This document shows positions 59,164 through 64,000 of a DNA stretch of 64,000 nt, in pieces. The DNA lies in the NCBI RefSeq assembly GCF_002904295.1, contig NZ_PPHG01000026.1:172736-236735 (forward strand), written 5' to 3'. The stretch comes from Amycolatopsis sp. CA-128772. GTDB lineage: Bacteria; Actinomycetota; Actinomycetes; Mycobacteriales; Pseudonocardiaceae. A program made the translations under genes and the position numbers. Positions within the stretch are counted from its first letter, which is position 1; every line of letters begins with the position of its first letter. A model generated the notes under the pieces. The model did not search any database, was not told where the DNA came from, and saw nothing but the letters and a program-made list of their open reading frames with translations.

Positions 59164-60813
59164 GTGACCGAGATCATCACGGGACCGAACCTGTCCCTCC
59201 TGGAAATCCTGGCGCTGCTCGGTGCCGTCACGCTGGTGGTGGCGCGGTGGCTGCCACCCGCCGCCCGCTCGCGCGCCACCATCGCGGCCGGGGCGGATCT
59301 CCTGGCCTCCGCGATCGCGCTGTGCGTGACGGGGATCCGCTGGCCGGTGCTGCCGGTCCTGGCGGGCGCCGCCCTCGCCGCGCCGTTCGCGTTCGTCCCG
59401 TTGCTGCGACGCCGCACCGGCCGGCGGGCCCGCTGGTGGCTGGCGTTGCCGGGATCGCTGGCCTGTGCCGGGCTGATCACCACGGGCGTCGTGGCCGCCT
59501 GGGCCTTCCCCGTCCCCGTGTTCCCCAGCCCCTCGGGCGGGTTCGCGGTCGGCACCCGCGTGCTGCAGTGGACCGACCCGCTCCGCCCCGAGACCTTCAC
59601 CACCGATCCGGACGACCGCCGCACGGTCGTGGTCCAGCTCTGGTACCCCGCGCAGGCCGGCCCCGCGGACGCGCCGCGGGCCCCCTACCTCGGACGCACG
59701 GAGGACGAAGGGCGCACCGTCTCCGAAGCCCTCGCCCAGGGAGCCGGCCTGCCCGGGTTCCTGCTGGACGGCGTTCCGCGCGCCCGCACCCACTCGGTCT
59801 TCGACGCCCCGGTGGCCCGCGACGCAGGACGGTTGCCGATCGTGCTGTTTTCCCCCGGATCCACCGGGGCGCGGACCCAGAACACCGCGTGGGCGGAGGA
59901 ACTGGCCGGCCACGGCTACGTGGTCGCCGCCCTGGACCACCCGTACGACTCCGCCGCCGTCGTCCTCGCCGACGGCCGGACGATCACCACCGCGACCGTC
60001 TCCAGCGGCGACCGGGACAAGGACGAGGAACTGGCGGCCGGCTGGACCGCGATCCGGGCCGCCGACCTCGGCTTCGCCCTCACCCGGCTGACGGAACTGG
60101 ACAACGGCGCCGATCCGCTGGCCGGACACCTGGACACCGGCCGGGTCGCCGCGACCGGGCACTCGCTGGGGGGCGCCGCCGCCCTGCAGGCCGTCCGGCA
60201 GGACCACCGGTTCGCCGCCGTCATCGACCTGGACGGCTACCCGCACGGCCCGGCGTCACCCGCCCTCGACCGCCCGGCGCTCGCGCTCACCCAGGCCATC
60301 ACCCCGGCCACCGACCCGCGCTACCTGCCCCGGCTCACCGAGGTGCTCGAGCGCAGCACCGCGCCGAGCTACCGGCTCACCATCCCCGGCGCGGCCCACC
60401 TCACGTTCACCGACGGCCCCCTGTACCTGCCGCCGGTGCCCTCGATCGTCGGTTCGCTGGGCCGCACCGAGAGCCCGCGGGTCGTCGCCGAAGCCACCCT
60501 CGCCTTCCTGGACACCGTGCTCCGCGGCGCCGCCACCGACCTGGCCGGCGCGCTGCCGGCCTACGGCGAGCTCAGCGTCCACCGGCCGGACACCGCCCGC
60601 CGGTCGGCGGCCCCGGCCGAGGGGGTGGTGCGGCCCGGGATCGGCTTCCGGTCCCTTCCTGACCGCACCGGCGCCGCGAATGCCACTCGGCCACCGGTGT
60701 GCGGGTGCTCCGTGTTGCCGGGTTCAGTCCGAAGTGGAGCCGGAGTTCGCACGGCCCGGCGAGCCGGCGCACCGCGTGGCCACGCAGCGATGCAACTCCG
60801 ATCCAACAGGTAG
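59164..60813 (+). CDS. membrane-anchored PAF-acetylhydrolase-like serine hydrolase, extended C-terminus
   Basis: Protein of 549 residues. The first about 120 residues hold four hydrophobic segments. The C-terminal hydrolase has the platelet-activating-factor acetylhydrolase pattern: VVVQLWYPAQAG, IVLFSPGSTGARTQNTAWAEELAGHGYVVAALDHPYDS, nucleophile ATGHSLGGAAAL, Asp in FAAVIDLDGYPHG and His in IPGAAHLTFTDGPL. The expected end is near residue 475; the last about 70 residues (from GELSVHRPDTARRS) are Arg/Ala-rich, low in order, and run through the direct-repeat operator of the next gene. A lost stop codon or a frameshift near 60590 is plausible. The GTG at 59164 is the likely start. Confidence 0.82.
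   Translation: MTEIITGPNLSLLEILALLGAVTLVVARWLPPAARSRATIAAGADLLASAIALCVTGIRWPVLPVLAGAALAAPFAFVPLLRRRTGRRARWWLALPGSLACAGLITTGVVAAWAFPVPVFPSPSGGFAVGTRVLQWTDPLRPETFTTDPDDRRTVVVQLWYPAQAGPADAPRAPYLGRTEDEGRTVSEALAQGAGLPGFLLDGVPRARTHSVFDAPVARDAGRLPIVLFSPGSTGARTQNTAWAEELAGHGYVVAALDHPYDSAAVVLADGRTITTATVSSGDRDKDEELAAGWTAIRAADLGFALTRLTELDNGADPLAGHLDTGRVAATGHSLGGAAALQAVRQDHRFAAVIDLDGYPHGPASPALDRPALALTQAITPATDPRYLPRLTEVLERSTAPSYRLTIPGAAHLTFTDGPLYLPPVPSIVGSLGRTESPRVVAEATLAFLDTVLRGAATDLAGALPAYGELSVHRPDTARRSAAPAEGVVRPGIGFRSLPDRTGAANATRPPVCGCSVLPGSVRSGAGVRTARRAGAPRGHAAMQLRSNR
60788..60809. promoter_or_regulatory. 11-bp direct-repeat operator, site C
   Basis: Tandem 11-mers CGATGCAACTC and CGATCCAACAG, about 90 bp upstream of the MerR gene at 60900. 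They share the CGAT(G/C)CAAC core and the 11-bp period of sites A and B near the paralogous MerR gene. The site lies inside the overlong end of the hydrolase gene. Confidence 0.6.
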
Positions 60814-60899
60814 GTCACCCCGCGCCGGTCCGGCCGGTGCCACCGGATCATCGCCGGTACCGTGAGGCGGAATCCGTTCGACCGGCGCCGGGAGACCGA

Positions 60900-61751
60900 G
60901 TGAGCAGCACGTCCGATGGGCGCTCCCTCAGCTCGAGCGAGGTCGCGCGCGTCCTCGATGTCTCGCAGGTGACGCTGCGGACGTGGGAGCAGCGGTACGG
61001 CATCGGGGCCTCCGAGCGCGAGGAGAACGGGCGGCGGCGGTACACGCCCGAAGACGTCGATCGGCTGCGGCGGATGCGGGCGCTCCAGGCGCAGGGCACC
61101 CGGGCGCGGGAAGCCGCCCGGCTGGTGCTGTCGCGGTCGGTGGCCGGAACGACCGTCGAACGGCGGCGGCAGCGGCTCGCCGAGGCCGCCGAACTGCTCG
61201 ACGTCGCCACGATCGGTGATCTGGTCGATGACGCGCTGGCGAGCCTCGGGGTGGCGAAGTCGTGGACCGAGGTCGTGGCGCCGGTGCTGCGGGTGATCGG
61301 GGAGCGGTGGGCGAAGGCGGGGGACCGCAACGCGATGGCCGCGGAGTGGGCGCTCGCCGCCGCGGCGTCGGCGGCGCTGGACCGGCTGCGGGTCCCGGCT
61401 CCGGTGCGGGCCGGCCGGGGGCCCGCGTTGTTCGTGTGCGGGCCGGCGGAACGGCACGAGCTGCCGGTGAAGATGCTCAGCGCGGCCCTCGGTGACGACG
61501 GCGCGCCGGCGATGTTCCTGAGCGGCCTGGTGTCGATGGACGTCCTGCGGGTGGTGTCCGGCCGGTTCGCGCCGAGTGCGGTGGTGGTGTGGTCGATGAC
61601 GTCGCCGTCCGCGGACGTGCGGACCCTGCACACCCTGCACGCCGAAGGGATCCCGGTCCGCCCGGCCGGTCCGGGCTGGCGTGGCCTGCCGACCGTCGGG
61701 GAACCGCTGCCGCCGTCATTTCCCGACGCCCTGGCCGCCTTCGCCGGCTGA
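60900..61751 (+). CDS. MerR-family regulator with B12-binding-like C-terminal region
   Basis: Regulator of 283 residues, paralogous in layout to 45852-46649. The MerR winged helix is SSSEVARVLDVSQVTLRTWEQRYGIGASEREENGRRRYTPEDVDRLRRMRALQAQG. A helical bundle (RWAKAGDRNAMAAEWALAAAAS) and a Rossmann-like domain (LFVCGPAERHELPVKMLSAALGDDGAPAMFLSG) follow. The position of the CarH W-x9-EH motif reads W...AEW, with no His, so cobalamin sensing is unlikely. The GTG at 60900 has GGGAGA upstream. Its end overlaps the convergent DUF3099 gene by 36 bp. Confidence 0.85.
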   Translation: MSSTSDGRSLSSSEVARVLDVSQVTLRTWEQRYGIGASEREENGRRRYTPEDVDRLRRMRALQAQGTRAREAARLVLSRSVAGTTVERRRQRLAEAAELLDVATIGDLVDDALASLGVAKSWTEVVAPVLRVIGERWAKAGDRNAMAAEWALAAAASAALDRLRVPAPVRAGRGPALFVCGPAERHELPVKMLSAALGDDGAPAMFLSGLVSMDVLRVVSGRFAPSAVVVWSMTSPSADVRTLHTLHAEGIPVRPAGPGWRGLPTVGEPLPPSFPDALAAFAG

Positions 61752-62024
61752 CCGCGTCAGCGCGCGGCGCGGGCTCCGGAAGCGGTTGACCCGTTCGGTG
61801 CGGCGCGCCGGCACGTCGTTGGCGATCAGCACCGCGGCCCACGGCAGCGGCACGGAGACGGCGAGGAACGCCAGGGCCAGCCACCAGACGTGCGCGGTGA
61901 GCCCGGCGAGCACCAGGCACGGGATGCGGCAGGCCATCATCACGACGTACTTGCGGCGGCGGCGTGCGAGCTGGTCGTCGGCCGACGGGGCGGCCGTGGT
62001 GATCAAGACCGGGCTCCGGCTCAT
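61716..62024 (-). CDS. DUF3099 membrane protein
   Basis: Small membrane protein of 102 residues: a cytosolic N-terminus LITTAAPSADDQLARRRRKYVVMMACRIPCL, two hydrophobic segments (CLVLAGLTAHVWWLALAFLAVSV and LPWAAVLIAND) and a basic tail. The RRRKYxxMMxxRxxC pattern is characteristic of DUF3099, an actinobacterial family of unknown function. The ATG overlaps the stop of the next upstream membrane-protein gene (ATGA). Confidence 0.87.
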   Translation of the reverse strand: MSRSPVLITTAAPSADDQLARRRRKYVVMMACRIPCLVLAGLTAHVWWLALAFLAVSVPLPWAAVLIANDVPARRTERVNRFRSPRRALTRSAGEGGQGVGK

Positions 62025-62392
62025 CGGACCCGCCCGAGCCGGACGGACAGCACGGCCAGCGGGCCGATGCTGTTCTGCACCACGGAAAGCAGCATCTCGA
62101 CCGGGCTGCCCGGCAGGGACACCGCGGCGGCCCACGCCGATCCGGTGACGAGCAGGGCGCCGAGCAGCACCGCGACGGTGGCCGCGCTGCGCCGTAGCCG
62201 CCGGTCGCGCAGGTCGGTGATGGTCAGGGCCAGCGCCGCGTGGATGACGAGGGCCGCCGCCGCGCCGAGCGCGGGCCAGTCGAACGGCAGCCGGCTGAAG
62301 CCGGTCGCCGTGGCCGCCGCGGAGACCACCGCCGTGGCGGCGGCGGACCAGCCGGCGAGCCGGGCCGGCGCGGCGGGTGCCAGCGTGGTCAT
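62021..62392 (-). CDS. small membrane protein of unknown function
   Basis: Protein of 123 residues with four predicted membrane segments ([75 protein letters not shown]) and a short Arg-rich loop after the second ([10 protein letters not shown]). I do not recognise the family. It is coupled by ATGA overlaps to qcrB upstream and DUF3099 downstream, so the three are one transcription unit. Confidence 0.78.
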   Translation of the reverse strand: MTTLAPAAPARLAGWSAAATAVVSAAATATGFSRLPFDWPALGAAAALVIHAALALTITDLRDRRLRRSAATVAVLLGALLVTGSAWAAAVSLPGSPVEMLLSVVQNSIGPLAVLSVRLGRVR

Positions 62393-64000
62393 CGGCGCCC
62401 CCGGTCCGGGGTACGGGTTCCCGCCGCCGTCTCCGCGGAGTCGAACTCGCCGTGCTGGCCGTTCCCGGCGCCGCCGTGGCCGTTGCCGTGGGCGCGCTGC
62501 AGCGCCACCGTCTCGTCGGCCGGGTCCGGCGACCAGAACGTGCCCGGCACCGCCTGCCCGGCGGAACCCAGCTTGTTCATCTTCTTCGGCACGGGTGCGC
62601 CCTGGTACTCGAGCGGGGTGGCGGCCAGCGGCTGGTGGACCTCGATGAACTCGCCGTGCGGCAGCCGCTTGATGATGCCGGTTTCGACGCCGTGCTCCAG
62701 CACCTCGCGGTCGGCCCGCTGCAGGCCGACGCAGAGCCGGTAGGTGACGAAGTAGGCCAGCGGCGGCCCGACGAGCAGCCCGATCCGGCCCGCCCACGTC
62801 ATGGCGTTGAGGGAGACGTCGAACTGGACGGCGAGGATGTCGTTGAAGCTGGACAGGGTGAGCACCAGGAAGAAGGTGATCGCCATCGCCCCGATCGACG
62901 TCCGCACCGGGACGTCCCGCGGCCGCTGGAGCAGGTTGTGGTGCGCGGTGTCGCCGGTGAGCTTCCGTTCGATGAAGGGATAGCTCAGCAGGGCCGTCAC
63001 GAGCACGGCGATGCCGATCGCGCCGGCGAAGAACACCGGCGGCACGGTGTGGTCGCCGAGGTAGAGCTCCCAGGGCGGCCACACGCGCAGCAGCCCGTCC
63101 GCCCAGCCCATGTACCAGTCGGGCTGGGACCCGGCCGAGACCTGTGCCGGGTTGTACGGGCCGAAGTTCCACACCGGGTTGATCTGGAACAGCCCCGACA
63201 TCAACGCCAGCACCCCCACCACCAGGGTGAAGAACGCGCCGCCCTTGAGCGCGAAGTACGGCATGATCCGCACCCCGACCACGTTGGACTCCTTGCGCCG
63301 CACCCCCGGGAACTGCGTGTGCTTCTGATACCACACCAACGCCAGGTGCACCCCCACCAGCGCCAGCATGATGCCCGGCAGCAACAGGATGTGCAGCGTG
63401 TACAACCGCGGGATGATCTGATCCCCCGGGAACTCCCCACCGAACAACGCCCAGTGGATCCACGTCCCCGCCACCGGCACCGACAACACGATCCCCGACA
63501 GCGTCGCCCGGATCCCGGTACCCGAAAGCAGGTCATCCGGCAGCGAATAACCGAAGAAGCCTTCGAAGCAGCCCAGGATCAGCAGCAGCCCGCCGATCAC
63601 CCAGTTCGCCTCACGCGGACGCCGGAACGCGCCGGTGAAGAAGATCCGCAGCATGTGCACGGCCATCGACGCCACGAAGATCAGCGCCGCCCAGTGGTGC
63701 AGCTGCCGCATGAACAGCCCGCCACGGACGTCGAAGGAGAGGTCCAGCGTCGTGCGGAACGCCTGCGACATCTCCATGCCCTGCAGGTTCTTGAAGCTGC
63801 CGTGGTAGACGACCTCCTGCATGGAGGGGTCGAAGAACAGCGTCAGGTACACCCCCGTCAGCAGCAGGATGATGAAGCTGTAGAGCGCGATCTCGCCCAG
63901 CAGGAACGACCAGTGGGTCGGGAACACCTTGTTCATCTGGTGCCGCAGACCCTTGGCCAGCTGGTACCGCTGGTCGGCGTTGTTCGCGGCCTCGCCCAGG
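62389..64000 (-). CDS. qcrB: cytochrome bc1 complex cytochrome b subunit, 5' end beyond window
   Basis: Cytochrome b of the actinobacterial bc1-aa3 supercomplex; about 536 codons are visible and the frame continues past base 64000 ([32 protein letters not shown]). Heme-ligand helices are visible with His in [18 protein letters not shown] and in [21 protein letters not shown]. The Qo-site motif is PDWY (in [10 protein letters not shown]), the actinobacterial form of PEWY. A Gly/His-rich cytosolic C-terminal tail ends [10 protein letters not shown]. It transfers electrons from menaquinol in the plasma membrane. It heads a coupled unit with the small membrane protein and DUF3099. Confidence 0.93.
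   Translation of the reverse strand, partial: LGEAANNADQRYQLAKGLRHQMNKVFPTHWSFLLGEIALYSFIILLLTGVYLTLFFDPSMQEVVYHGSFKNLQGMEMSQAFRTTLDLSFDVRGGLFMRQLHHWAALIFVASMAVHMLRIFFTGAFRRPREANWVIGGLLLILGCFEGFFGYSLPDDLLSGTGIRATLSGIVLSVPVAGTWIHWALFGGEFPGDQIIPRLYTLHILLLPGIMLALVGVHLALVWYQKHTQFPGVRRKESNVVGVRIMPYFALKGGAFFTLVVGVLALMSGLFQINPVWNFGPYNPAQVSAGSQPDWYMGWADGLLRVWPPWELYLGDHTVPPVFFAGAIGIAVLVTALLSYPFIERKLTGDTAHHNLLQRPRDVPVRTSIGAMAITFFLVLTLSSFNDILAVQFDVSLNAMTWAGRIGLLVGPPLAYFVTYRLCVGLQRADREVLEHGVETGIIKRLPHGEFIEVHQPLAATPLEYQGAPVPKKMNKLGSAGQAVPGTFWSPDPADETVALQRAHGNGHGGAGNGQHGEFDSAETAAGTRTPDRGRR

Overview
The window is high-GC DNA (roughly 70 % or more by eye) with GTG, ATG and occasional TTG starts, four-base ATGA/GTGA gene overlaps, WhiB, GAF-ANTAR, DUF3099 and an actinobacterial QcrB. 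It comes from an actinomycete. The gene style suggests the Pseudonocardiaceae (Amycolatopsis-like), but that assignment is inference; no rRNA or other marker is present.

Left arm (1-14.3 kb): a catabolic and uptake island. It holds two HSL-type hydrolases, two related aldo/keto reductases, a zinc alcohol dehydrogenase, a YtcJ-type amidohydrolase, an SDR, a methyltransferase-fold protein, a complete dipeptide-type ABC importer (one permease is fused to its ATPase), a TetR regulator and a small alpha/beta hydrolase. Five promoters in this island, and no other place I noticed, carry the same 16-bp inverted repeat GTCTAC-N4-GTAGAC overlapping the -10 element. This is very probably the TetR operator, which makes the island one regulon. 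The substrate is unknown.

14.4-21.2 kb: ordinary chromosomal genes. These are a secreted protein of unknown function, a LysR regulator, a small membrane protein, a NarL-type two-component pair coupled to an RDD protein, and a secreted SlpD/E-type peptidase.

21.2-39.8 kb: the most interesting region, a dismantled nonribosomal peptide synthetase cluster made of separate small proteins. One strand carries A-PCP-C, an MIO ammonia-lyase/aminomutase, PCP, C, an Fe/2OG oxygenase, A (code close to Asn), a second Fe/2OG oxygenase, an unrecognised protein, a NodU/TobZ-type carbamoyltransferase fused to a C-terminal PCP, C, A (code close to Ser), PCP, an MFS exporter and a small CxxC protein. Almost all of them overlap or abut. 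A divergent stand-alone C-domain gene faces them across a 580-bp regulatory gap. No thioesterase, reductase, epimerase or MbtH is present. My working model is a short peptide containing hydroxylated Asn and/or Ser with an O-carbamoyl group, possibly installed on a carrier-bound intermediate, plus a product of the MIO enzyme. I do not recognise the pathway.

39.8-49.9 kb: regulatory and membrane genes. They include a zinc-ribbon protein, GAF-ANTAR, WhiB, a ferredoxin reductase plus acyl desaturase pair, an alpha/beta hydrolase with a duplicated TTG start region, a MerR regulator flanked by 11-bp direct-repeat operators, a STAS protein, an XRE regulator divergent from an SDR, DUF1206, and a DUF3592 remnant.

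50-56 kb: a secreted polysaccharide-degradation locus (GH39-like, GH10 xylanase and GH59 enzymes, all with ricin-type lectin modules). A xylanase-type TGAAACTTTCA element lies in the divergent promoter region, and a perfect 18-bp stem follows the last gene.

56-64 kb: a membrane protein, a second NarL-type two-component pair, a membrane-anchored PAF-acetylhydrolase-like enzyme, a second MerR regulator (again with 11-bp repeats upstream), DUF3099, a small membrane protein and the 3' part of qcrB. No tRNA, rRNA, CRISPR, prophage or intact insertion sequence was seen.
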